Source: Tiliqua scincoides (taxonomy: Eukaryota; Chordata; Lepidosauria; Squamata; Scincidae). Taken from it: 64,000 nucleotides of DNA. Position numbers and translations under genes: made by a program. The notes below the pieces were generated by a model that worked only from the letters and a program-made list of their open reading frames with translations, had not been told where the DNA came from and made no database searches. This document shows, one piece after another, positions 10,585 to 21,500 of this stretch. The stretch's first letter is position 1; the number at the start of each line of letters is the position of its first letter. The stretch is taken from assembly GCF_035046505.1 (NCBI RefSeq), contig NC_089824.1:221472596-221536595 (forward strand). The letters are read 5' to 3'.

Positions 10585-11739
10585 GAACATGACTTTTGCC
10601 CATCAGAAACATCCTAGAAAGGGCTGGCACCACAGTTTTCACTTACATTCACACCCAGTGTTGTTCTGGGACTTGTGCAGGAGATATTCCAAGAAGACTT
10701 AACAGTGCAATCAAATGCATGTCTACTCAGAAGTAAGCTCCATTGTATTTCATGGGATTTACTCCAACAGCCTAACCCTATTGTGGATTTGTCGATCAAA
10801 CATGCAGATTCAAGGTTTGCATTTTTCTATTTAAATGTCAGGCAACGAACATTTGATCCTGTGTTCTTCTGAGTCAGAATGTCCATGTCAGTCCACACAG
10901 ATGGCAGATGCTGGCAGATGCTCTCCTCTGTTTCAGACAGATTTTTTCCAGCCCTGCTTGGAAATGTCAAGGATGGGATGGGAATGGAATGGGATGGGAT
11001 GTGGCCCCTCATGCTTGTAGAGCATATGCTGTACCTCTGAGCTAGAGCCAGAGCCATGTTTAGGGGGTATGGTGAATTGGGACAACTACCCTGGGCCTGC
11101 ATTGTGGGACACCCTACTCAGGACAGTAGCAGACCCCTGCCAACCTCTTCAGCATCACTGAAGTTGATGATGGATCAGGAGGAGTTGAGAGCCGGTGGCT
11201 GCTGTCCTGTTCCAGTCACTCGTCTCGATCACCCAGAACAGGATCATGCATGCACCTTACTATTGCTGCCACCTTTACTGCCTAGCGACTGAGCCAGCAA
11301 AGGTAGAATCCTCTTTTGCTCCCAGCATGCTCCTGCATACACCTGTTTTGAAGAAGTAACTGTGGCAGGGATGGTAAGGGAGGTGGAAAATGCAGGGACT
11401 GTTTCAGGTGCCCAGAACTACCTTGTGTCCCACAATCCCCTACGGACAGCACTGGGTAGGACTTCTATTTGACAACCAAAAGAGAATGACAGCTAGTGAT
11501 GAAAGAATGGTAAAAGGGTGGAGAGCAAAATGGGCACAGGGGTTAATGTTAGTGCCCTTGCTGTCCACATCTACTCTGCCTGCCAGTTGGACTGGTTTTT
11601 ACTGGGAAAATGAAAGCTTTTGCTTCCACCACCCACTGCTAGGTTGCTTGGGCAGAAAGAAGCTACCTTAGGTAAGTATCCAAAATAGTAAAGAGCTGTT
11701 AAATCCAAGGGGTCTCATTAGAAAATAAACCATAGTGCT

Positions 11740-12225
11740 AACTTGCACTGGAACAGGCAGACCTGCAATGTATCCAGTGCAAGTTTGGGACTGGCTAAGG
11801 CTCAGCCCAATACAAGAAGAAATTCCCCTTACTCCGGCGAAAGACAATGGGTCTACTCAGATCTGCCCCATCTGACAAGGTGGCACAGAACGGAACAGCC
11901 TGGAGCCGCTCCGCACAGCCTGGGAATGGGTCCAGGATCCGACACTTATGCCAGATCCTGGCCCCCCTCCCTGCCTATCTGCCCATGGGCCTGCCTACTG
12001 CCTACACTCACCCATCCCAAAATGCCTCCTCTCCACCCTCCCCACACCCCGTGTCAGCCAGCGCAGACCTACCTCATTTCAGCCCAGCAGAGGCTGGATG
12101 CAGCCTCCATAGGCCCAGCTTACTCCCATGGAAGTACAACCATGCTTTACGGCACATTTGCGACCCTCCTGGGCTGGCACAAGAGACTTGCGCCTGCCCA
12201 GGCCACAGTTAGGATTGTGCCCCAA
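11740..12225. repeat. Unmatched insertion in copy B, probable MITE-like repeat
   Basis: Copy A runs straight from its equivalent of 11738 to its equivalent of 12856. This block ends in GGCCACAGTTAGGATTGTGCC, similar in style to the ends of the GGGCCCAATCCTA elements, but no clear matching left end was found. Confidence 0.4.
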
Positions 12226-12227
12226 AA

Positions 12228-12855
12228 TATATAAAATTATACAGGGGACAGATTAAGTGGATAGGGGGATGTTCTTTTCCCTCCCACACAACACCAGAAC
12301 CAGGGGACATCCACTGAAATTGAGTGTTGGGAGAGTTAGAACAGATGAAAGAACTTATTTCTTTACCCATTAGTCTATGGAACTCCCTGTCACAAGATGG
12401 GGTGATGGCATCTGGCCTGGTTGCCTTTAAAAGGGGATTGGACAAACTGATGAAGGAAAAGTCCATCACAAGTTACATGATAGGTATGTGCAAGTTCTTG
12501 ATTTTGGAAGTATGCTCAGAATGCCAGATTTGAGGGAGGGCACCAGGATGCAGATCTCCTGTTATTTTGTGTGCTCCCTGAGGGCCAAATCCTAACCAAT
12601 TTTCCAGTGCCAGTGCAGGTGTGCCAGTGGAGTATGCACTGCACCCAGTGGTGGGGAGGCAGTCACAGAGGCTTCCTCAAGGTATGGGAACCTTGTTCCC
12701 TTACCTCTGGGCTGCATTGAGGCTGCACCAGTGCTGGAAAGTTGGATAAGATTGGGCACTGAAGCATCTGCTGAGCCACTGTGAGATACAGGAGGCTGGA
12801 CTAAATGGGCTTTTGGCCTGATCGAGCCGGGTTTTTCTTACGTTCTTATGAATTA
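12228..12855 (+). mobile_element. CR1 LINE 3' end, interrupted by a MITE
   Basis: Forward CR1 tail. It carries 'gaaccaggggacatccact', the WNSLP.D segment of the ORF2 C-terminus in degenerate form, and the terminal block 'gtgagatacaggaggctgga', ending in CTTACGTTCTTATG. It is split by the MITE at 12582-12759. It is more decayed than the copy at 22030-23705. Confidence 0.85.
12582..12759. mobile_element. Palindromic MITE (GGGCCCAATCCTA family), nested in CR1
   Basis: Ends GGGCCAAATCCTAACCAA and TTGGATAAGATTGGGCAC, flanked by TGA on both sides (12579-12581, 12760-12762). Removal rejoins the CR1 tail. It therefore inserted after the CR1 copy. Confidence 0.87.
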
Positions 12856-14314
12856 ACTTGTAGGAGGCAGGTGAAGCAGTTTAAAAATTAAAAAAACAAA
12901 ACAAGTTTATTGAAGGGCTGAAAACAAAACAAAAATTTGCAAATGGACACATATTAAAAGCCCATCCATAGAACCCGCTGACCCCACTCTAATATGGCTA
13001 GATATGGTAGTGGATGGTGCAGAAAATTAAGTGCACTGGCTAGCCAGCTGGTGTTGTGACACCATTGTATTTCTTCCTCTCTTTTTTTTCTTTTTGCAGG
13101 ATTCCCCATGTGATCCTTAGCTAACAGTTCTGCTGAGCACACTAAAAAGCCACAGGGAGCTGCTGGTGGATGTGTGAAGGGTTAATTTTTTTATTCTTAT
13201 GTTTTGCAAGATCAGCTGCACACCAGAGAGCAAGGACACACTCATTTTTAAAACCGGGGGAGCAGTCAAGCATCCCCTTTTCCACCACCTGCTGCTTCTC
13301 TGCTCTCTGTGGTAGTAGACAGAGCACCAGACCAGCTTATCCTGTCCCAAAAGTGGGGTTTCCTCCTGAATAAAATGAGACCAGGCACATTAAAACAGTA
13401 AACACAAAACAAGTTCCATTTTATAAGAAGGATGAAGTCAAGAGGGGATCAAATAAAAGGCAAAAATAAGGCACTTAAGGAAGTATGAAGTGACCAAGAA
13501 TGGATCAGAACAACTTGTGCAAGCTGAAAATTCATCAAACACTGGGATGACTGACCCTGCTAGGTGCTCACACAGGTCCAGGATCCAGCTCTTTCCACCC
13601 ACACTTAGCTAGGCAGCAGGGCAACCCTTGTCAGTGAATCCAGCTCACTGGATGAGTGATCAGGGCAGAAGCACAAAGGATTGTGGGACCTTGCTTTCTA
13701 TTCCTTGTGCTTGTTAACCAGGTTTCACCAGTGGAACTGGACACAGGAGACAGAGCCCCTGCTTTTTCTGCCTTGCGAATTAGATAATGCTTCATGGTCC
13801 AATATGCTGGCTCAGCCTCAAGGTCTTGGTTGCTAGGCAGTTTGGGAAGGAAAAGAAATGACAGGGCAAAAGGGGGAGGAAGGAATGGGAGCAAATAAGT
13901 ATTCTCCCAAATACCTTTGCCATGCAGTTTTTCATCCAAAGTAAAGATGTTGGGATCCCGTTAAACATATTTACATGAACATAATTTGGCCTGTCAGGCA
14001 GCACCTTTAGAGGACTCTTACTGTGAATGGAGATAAAAGGGAAACACCTGCAGTCTGTTGCTTTTTTTACTACATGAAGCACATGTGCACAGATGGCATT
14101 CAAGAAAATCATGAACTCCCCAATGCACCATTAGAACAAGGGATTGGTCCCATAACAGCTGGCCTTCTGGCAGGGCTGTTACTTTGGGTCAGAGAGACAC
14201 GCAGACCAGTTTCAAAGAGAAATTAGGGCCAATCCACACTTTCAGAAAACTCACAAGATTCAGCCTTCTTGGGAGTTGACCAGTTTGGAAGGTGGGTGAG
14301 GGCTGGGTGACTAA

Positions 14315-14493
14315 GGGCCCAATCCTATCCAATTTTCTAGTGCTGGTCCTGCTGTGCCAATGGGGTATGCACTGCTTCCGGTGATGGGGAGGCAGTCACT
14401 GAGGTCTTCTCAAGGTATGGGAACATTTGTTCCCTTACCTCAGGGCTGCATTGCCGGTGCACCACTTCTGGAAAGTTGGATAGGATTGGGTCC
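14315..14493. mobile_element. Palindromic MITE (GGGCCCAATCCTA family)
   Basis: Ends GGGCCCAATCCTATCC and GGATAGGATTGGGTCC; flanks TAA / TGA. The interior matches the family ('ggtatgggaacatttgttcc'). Confidence 0.85.
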
Positions 14494-14651
14494 TGAATCA
14501 GATCTTTCACATTGTACAATGGATGGTTTTTCCACTGTGGAGAGGGGTGAGGAACATGATAATCCCCAAGCTTCTTTGGTCATTTTTAAGAAAAGAAACT
14601 TAGAGGTATGAACCTGTCAGACTCTGCTTCTGGAAAGCGAGGGTGGAAGAG

Positions 14652-14815
14652 TGTTAAGAACATAAGAACAGCACCAATGGATCAGGCCATAGGCCCATCT
14701 AGTTCAGCTTCCTGTATCTCACAGCGGCCCACCAAATGTCCCAGGGAGCACACCAGACAACAGACACAACCTGCTTCCCAGTGCCCTCCCATGCCTTCTA
14801 ACCATGCCTTTTCCC
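14652..14815 (-). mobile_element. CR1 LINE 3' end, reversed
   Basis: Starts AAGAACATAAGAACAGCACC and continues with the reversed CR1 tail ('ctgtatctcacagcggccca'). 5'-truncated. Confidence 0.85.
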
Positions 14816-14979
14816 TGGCATGCTAATTTTCTGCATGCAAGGAGATCAAAGCTACAGCCTGATTGAAATCAATGGCTCTCTCTTTTCTGAGAAGACACAC
14901 ACAGGATTGCACTGCTGTAACCACTAGGTCACCCTGGTCAAAGCTGTGACTTGCTCCTAGCCAGGGAGCCAGCATCAAG

Positions 14980-15500
14980 CCGCTCGTTTTCAGAGCCCCC
15001 CCTGCTGCTCCGGTGCCTCTGAAGAGCTGCAGAAGTGAAGGGAAAGATGCTCTTTCTGGCCGCCAGAAAGTGATGGAGACGCGAACTTGGAACGGCTTTG
15101 CACGCTCCTCGGGGCCGAGCAGCAGCATCGGGGAGCGCAGGAAGGCAGGCAGGCAGGCAGTGCGGCCGCTTTAAGGAGGCAGCGCAGAGAGAGCCGCAAA
15201 GTACGCAGCTGCCTGGACCGCTCGGTCCTCCTCCCCTCCCAGCAGCCCCAGCCGGAGAGAAGCGAGCCTCCGCCGAGCCGCCTCTCCCGCATGCCCGGCT
15301 GGCTGCAGGGAGCGCCCGCCAGCAGCATGGAAGAAGCCGGAGCAGGTGACAATGGGCGGCTGGGCGAGAGGGAGGGAGCCCTTGGCCAGAGGGGGCCGGG
15401 TGGTCCTCGTGGTGGGGAGGCAGACCCTGGCAGGCAGAGCATCCTTCACCCCCCAGCTGCAGCTTTTTTCTGTCTTCCTTGGCTGGTGACAGGTCACTGA
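14980..15500 (+). promoter_or_regulatory. CpG island, probable SNPH promoter and 5' region
   Basis: A GC-rich, CpG-rich block standing out from AT-richer flanks. It is followed by a frame-compatible first SNPH exon (donor at 15346). It contains no TATA box in an obvious position, as is usual for CpG-island promoters. The transcription start cannot be placed from sequence alone. A long reverse-strand open frame (14938-15792) is a by-product of the GC content. Confidence 0.6.
15291..15345 (+). CDS. SNPH: SNPH candidate first coding exon
   Basis: Reads MPGWLQGAPASSMEEAGA plus one base, then the donor GCAG|GTGACA. The one spare base completes an Ala codon with the CT that opens the exon at 39381, so the frame runs unbroken into MSLPGSRR. 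The same frame stays open upstream to a Met at 15087, so the true start could be 15087, 15291 or the internal Met at 15327. The exon sits in a CpG island. The evidence is frame, splice donor and promoter context, not recognised homology. Shorter SNPH forms would start at 39428 and use this exon only as 5' UTR. Confidence 0.5.
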
Positions 15501-18500
15501 TCGAGCTGGCTGGCTGGCTGGCTGCCTCTTGGAAGTACCGCAGTGGGGCTGCACCCCCCCCCCCCGGAATCGCAAAGAGGAGAGCTGCTTCTGGACACCT
15601 TTCCTCCCCTCCCCCACTGAGCTGTGCAGGTGAGTGTAAGAAGGGGGGCAGGGATGTCTGCAGTTGTGCAAGGATGGGCAGCTCCAGCTGTGGACGGCTG
15701 GGCATCCTTCTGCTGTCACGCACCCCTTTGGAGCCAGGGAAAGCGTTGAGCCACGACCCGTATGACTCCCCAGTCACCCACCCCTTGCTCAAAATTTAAA
15801 GGTGATCCATGCAACTAAATGACACCGGCATCTGCACTGGGATTTCTGCAGCCAGGAGGTATGCAGGCCCTGCCCTGGCATCATCCTCCCTCTGCCTCCA
15901 CCACAGGCAGGTGGGGAGAGGCTGTTCTGGGTGAGACACACCTTTTCGTGCAGGCCCCTGCCTCTCCCACCGCACTGGGCAAATCCATCCATCCATCCAT
16001 CCCTCCAAGACGTAGGCCACGGTCATTGTTGCAGCCTTTTGACGGGGAGAATTAAATGCAGCTGGGCTGGTTGTGCTTTTTTGGCCTCTGCCTCTCTCTC
16101 CCCAGAAAGAGCATCTTTCTCAAGGTCACTACTAGACCTTCCCTTAATAAAACCACAAGCAAGTAATGACCATTCTGGGAAGGGAAGAATTAGAACCCTT
16201 GAAGGCTTTTTCAAGCTGCTCCATCTTGAATTTGAGACTCCCCCCCCCCCCCCATCCAAGACTTTGCACCAGTTCACACCTCTCTTGGTTCCTAACGTTA
16301 ACTCCATATACTGGTGGTGTCACTGTGTACCTTGCTTTGTGATGGCTTACCTCCTGGGAGTTTTCCCTTGTCCTGCCTGGAAATGTAATTTCAGCTTCCC
16401 AGCCTGCTTGCCCTTGTCCCAATGGAGCCTGTCATTTGTTCTCCCATGTAAGGTGGCATTATTATGCCTTCTGTAAACAGCCGTTTTCGGTTGCCTGTTA
16501 TCTCTGAGTCACCCGCTCTGCCTGGACCTCCCTTAAGAGTCCCGGCTCTTCAAAATACCCCTAGTAATTATCATCACAGGCTCACTTCTCTGTCGCAGAG
16601 GATTCCCTTCCCACACTTATAAGGAATATAAACCTGAAGCTAACTGATGTTTTGTGATCTCGGTGGCAAGGGAGAACTCACGTGAGAGGGCCTGTCTGAT
16701 GTACGGCATGCAGGTCTATCTTGTGTCCACCAGGTTGGATATAGCCACCCATGGCTGGCCCACAGGAATGTACCGACAGAGGAATTATCAAGTGCTTGGC
16801 AGGCCAAACATGGCTGGCGGGGCAGATTTGGCTGGGTGGCTCTCAAGGCTGGCAGTCTTGCTCCAAATCGGTCATTGGGAAGCCTTTATCAGCGCAGGAC
16901 CCAAATGTGTCAAGGCATGAAGTGCGGAGTCGGGATTCCCTGGATGCTGAGAAAGTTCCCCTTCCTCATTCTTTTCCGTCCCTTCCGACCTCCTTTTGCT
17001 CAAATCCCAGTTCAGTTTCCATCAGAAAACGAAGCAATTTCAGCCCTGAATATTTACTGTACTTCTAAGGTCTCTTTCCCTTGCTGCCCATCCCTCATGT
17101 GTGACATTTCATTTTTGGTTTATTTGTACAGTGGGGTTTGTTCCCAGAGTGAATGGAATTTTATGAAGGAAAAAAAAATGTGATTATTGTTAGCATTTTG
17201 GAGGGAGCAAAAGCATTTCACACACACACACACACACTGCCCATTTTTGTGACCTTTATGTCCCACTATACAGGAGGAGATTATCCTACAGTGCAAATGT
17301 AGACTGAACAAAACTGTGAGGATTTTCAGTGAGAATATCCCTGGAGAACTTTAGATGTGTCTGGCCAGGAAGCATTTGCAGTTTGCCTTCCCTAACCCTC
17401 TGTATAACTGATGCACTCATGTGAAGCTGGTGCTTCTGAATTTCTTAAGCCATGGGTGTACCACAACCACATAGTTTAATTAACACAGGGTGCAATCCTA
17501 ACCCCTTATATCAGTGCTTTCCAGTACTGGCATAGCGGTACCAATGGGCCATGTGTTGCATCCTGCAGTTGGATGTCACTCACGGAGCCCTCCTCAAAGT
17601 AAGGGAATGTTTGTTTCCTTACCTCGGAGCTGCATTGCCCTTATGTCAGTGCTGGGAAGCAGTGACATAAGGGGTTAGGATTGTATCCACAGTGTATTCA
17701 GCACCTTTCTGCTCCAACCACCTCAGGCAGTGATGTTCAGTGTTTTTCTTCACACACTGACCTCTGTGGTCCTCATCTCTTGTGATGTCACTTCTGGCTT
17801 CCGGGAGACTCTTCTGGGTGTCTGTTTCTAGGACAAGTGTCTGTAGTAACAAATTGAACCTCTTCTTCTGCTGGCATAGCAGAGAGACAATTTGTTACTA
17901 CAGACGGTTGCCCTAAAAACCGAGCTGCACAATCTGGAAGAGTTTTTCAGCTATTTTGCATCATTGTGCCCCAAACTCCTGCGGTCCTTTTGTGGCACTC
18001 CAATGTGCCACAAAACTGGTTTCAACACACTGATTGAAAATTGCTGACAGAAGGCAATCTGAACTGAGTGCACTTTGGTGTAGAAATAGGGGGCATTGAC
18101 TAGACTAAATTAAAACCACTCTAAAATGGTGAATGAAAGCAAGCAAGCGTGTCAGCAGCGTCCATTGCATTGAGTCTAACATTGAGGTGATCAGATACAC
18201 CTTCTTGGACAGTTGATTCCAGACTTATGGTGCCACCACTTTCACAGCCCTGCACCTAGCGTCCATAAGGTCTTACTATGTGCAATTAAGGAGCCAGAGC
18301 AGGGCCTCCTCCAGAAACAGGGAGGTTCAGGTTGAAGGAAATCCTCCTGTAAGTATATTGAGCTCTAGCCAGTTTATGGCGCAATCCTAACCCGCTTTCC
18401 AGCACCAACATAAGAGCAATGCAGCTCCTCGATAAGGAAACAAACATTCCCTTACTTGGAGGAAGCCTCCATGAGTGCCCCCCAGCTGCAAGATGCAGCA

Positions 18501-21500
18501 CACATCCCATTGGCACCACTATGCCAGCGCTGGAAAGTAGGATTTGAGCCTAAGGCCATTACTTATTTTATTTATTTATAATCAGCACTGAGCAATGGCA
18601 GCATCGGGTTGCTGAAACCTCTGGGACAAAATCCTCTACTAGCCCCCACTCCCCCACAGCGCACACCCTTGGTGACTGATACATTGGGTGCTGCCATCAG
18701 TACTGGGGATTCAAGGGGTTGTCTGGCTGGGGAGGGGATGCTGTGATGGGTGTGGGCCTTCAGCTAGAGTCCAACCTGATATGTTGCCTTGCTTGGCATT
18801 AGGCTTGATGGCATGCTGGCAAGCAAACACAGGCTGAATTTGCTTTCAGTAGCTGGGCCCTGGCAATCAGTTGATGGCCTTATTTTGCAGGAGCTGAAGC
18901 CTCCAAAATATCTGCTGCATCTTGCTTGAGTTTTGCCCTGGTTGTCCTTCTGCTATTCCCAGGTTTCCAGGCTATATGTGCTGCCACCTCCTGCTCTTCT
19001 GGATGGTAGCTGCGCTTTGTGCATTTTTTCAAGTTCCCTGTTCCACATCCTTATACTTCCCTGGTAAATTTGCCAGGGTGTGAACTGTGGAAGTCACTGA
19101 GCTGTGCAGTGTTGGGAGTGAAGGAATGAGGTGTTCTGTTTGGGTTAATTTGATGAAGAGGCGAGCCCTGCATGCAACTTCAACTTCTAAAAACTGGAGC
19201 AGGGGACATGGCATAGCAGGACAATGTTTGGTGTGAATGAAGGTGTGTGCAGGCTAGCTTCTGTGAATGGGACTCAAATCTTATTTATTAAGAATATAAG
19301 GCCACTGGATCAGGTCATAGGCCCATCTAGTCCAGCTTCCTGTATCTCACAGCGGCCCACCAAATGCCCCAGGGAGCACACCAGATAACAAGAGACCTCA
19401 TCCCGGTGCCCTCCCTTGCATCTGGCATTCTGTCGTAGCCTACTTCTAAAACCAGGAGGTTGTACATACTCACCAGGGCTTGTAACCCGTGATGGACTTT
19501 TCTTCCAGAAATCTGTCTAATCCCCTTTGAAAGGCATCTAGGCCAAACGCCATCACTACATTCTGTGGCAAGGAGTCTCACAGACTAATTACACACTGGG
19601 TAAAGAAGTATTTTCTTTTGTCTGTTCTAACTCGACACTCAATTCTAGTGGATGTCCCCTGGTTCTGGTGTTGTGTGAGAGAGAAAAGAACATCCCTCTA
19701 TCACTTTAAAACATTTCTATCCCACTTTATCCTCTTAAGAAATAAGGTGCCCAAGTCAGCTCACAATAATTAAAACATACTAACTTAATAGGGAATGTTT
19801 CACTTGATCTTAGCCAAAATCCAGTAAACTCAAATATAATAAAAGTAAAATCATGGTGCAAAAAATGGGCCAGTACAAACAATTAAAATTCAAAGAGGAG
19901 AAGCCAACTGAAAACACAACTGATGGGAGAAAGCTGACTAAAGAAAACCAGTCTTCAGTCTCTTACTGGAACTGAGTACTCTTCTGAACCCCTTTGGAAG
20001 GAGAGCAGGGGGGAGGCTGTTTTTGGTTCTCTTGGGAAGGTGTTGCAGAGTCGTGGTGCTAACATGGAGAAGGCTCTGTCCCTTGTTGCCACCACCCTTG
20101 ATTCACAGGAAGCCCTCATCAGATGACCTTAGGGGGAAGACCATCTCGGATGGGAAGAAGCAGTTCTTTGAATGCCCTGATCCCAAGCCGTAACGGCTTT
20201 AGGGTCATCTCCAGCTCTTGGAATTGTGCCCAGAAATGAGCCGGTAGCCAGTGCGGCCGTGGGAGTGCTGGCTTGACTGAGTCCAACGATGTGGCCACTG
20301 CCTTCTGCATAAGTGCCATTTCTGGAGATTCCTAAAGGACAGCCCCATTTCTGGATGTTGCACTATGGTCATATGTGCCTGATTCAGATGGGGCTGCTCT
20401 CAGGAATAACAAGTAAATAACAAGTAACAGGAATTGAGTCCCAGTCAGAGCAGGGGAAGTTGGGAGGTTGCCTGCGTGCATGTGAGAAGGCATCCTGCCT
20501 GCTGACAGAATCCACGTTGGCTTCTGGAAATGCAGTTTTCATTTTGAGTGCCTGTGCCATGCACACGTCCATGAAGGCTACAATTCCGGCTTGGGTGAAG
20601 GCAAATGCCATTGAACGAAGTGGGACAGATGTGCAAGATACTTGGGATTAGAACATAGGTGTTTTTGTTATTTCTGGTTTCAAAGAAATTCTGGTGCCTG
20701 CACTGCCACCTTCTCAGGTCTCAAAATCTATATTGGAACTCATTAATGGGTTGGGTGGCAGCAAAGCCCCTGGTGTTAATTGCCTGAGATGTCCCAGAAT
20801 CACAGAGACACAGGCAGAAGTGCCTGGCTCCCAAGAGCAGAGCAGAGGAAGGAGGGGGCTGACAGAGGGGGTGTCCTAAAGAGGAGCCTGGGGGAGAAAG
20901 GGAAAACTGGGAGAGAACGGGCAGGGTGGAAAGGTGGCAGAAGGCCGTCAGGAGACTGCAGTTAACAGATCGTTTTGAATCATAAGAACATAATTAGAGC
21001 CCTGCTGGATCAGGCCAAAGGCCCATTTAATCCAGCTTCCTGTATCTCACAGTGGCCCACCAAATGCCCCAGGGAGCACACGAGACAGGCTTTTAGCCAC
21101 ATTCTCAAGAGATGTGCTTCAGACCTTGCTGCAACTGTTTCAGACAAATATTGACCCACAGTTCCCTCCGTTTAGCCTACTGACAGCACAGCGGTTAGAT
21201 CACATCTGTCAGTGATAGTTGCTTGTGTGCTAAAAGGTTCCTGTTGAGAGTTTGACCCAGAAAGAATCTTAGTGAGTTCTTCATGAGCTCCTGTACCCAT
21301 GGCTTAAGTTAGCCATTTCCTGCCCTCAGATAGTCCAGGCAACGATTTTTCTGCTGGCAGCTGTGACAAAGCCTGGTGTGTAACAGCCAAGCAGGTAAAC
21401 AGAAACAGTGATGCTGGTCTTTAGCACGGGAGAAATTCAGAAGTCTGCCAGCAGGACTGGAGTAAGAGTGAACATTGTGCTTAGGCTCCTGGGGCTGGAT

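Larger units (their letters stand above)
10585..13640. repeat. Segmental duplication, copy B
   Basis: Partner of copy A (97-4612), same orientation, offset shrinking from about 10.5 kb to 9.0 kb because of insertions and deletions. It lacks the hAT elements found in A at 3688 and 4219 and the 165-295 insertion. It has its own insertions: a repeat-like block 11740-12225, a CR1 tail 12228-12855, and unmatched sequence 13335-13560. Confidence 0.8.

Noticed and set aside
14938-15792. 284-codon open frame on the - strand over the CpG island
   Set aside because: GC-rich sequence lacks stop codons by chance. The protein is low-complexity Pro/Ala/Arg with no domain, and the + strand has a better explanation (SNPH exon 1).
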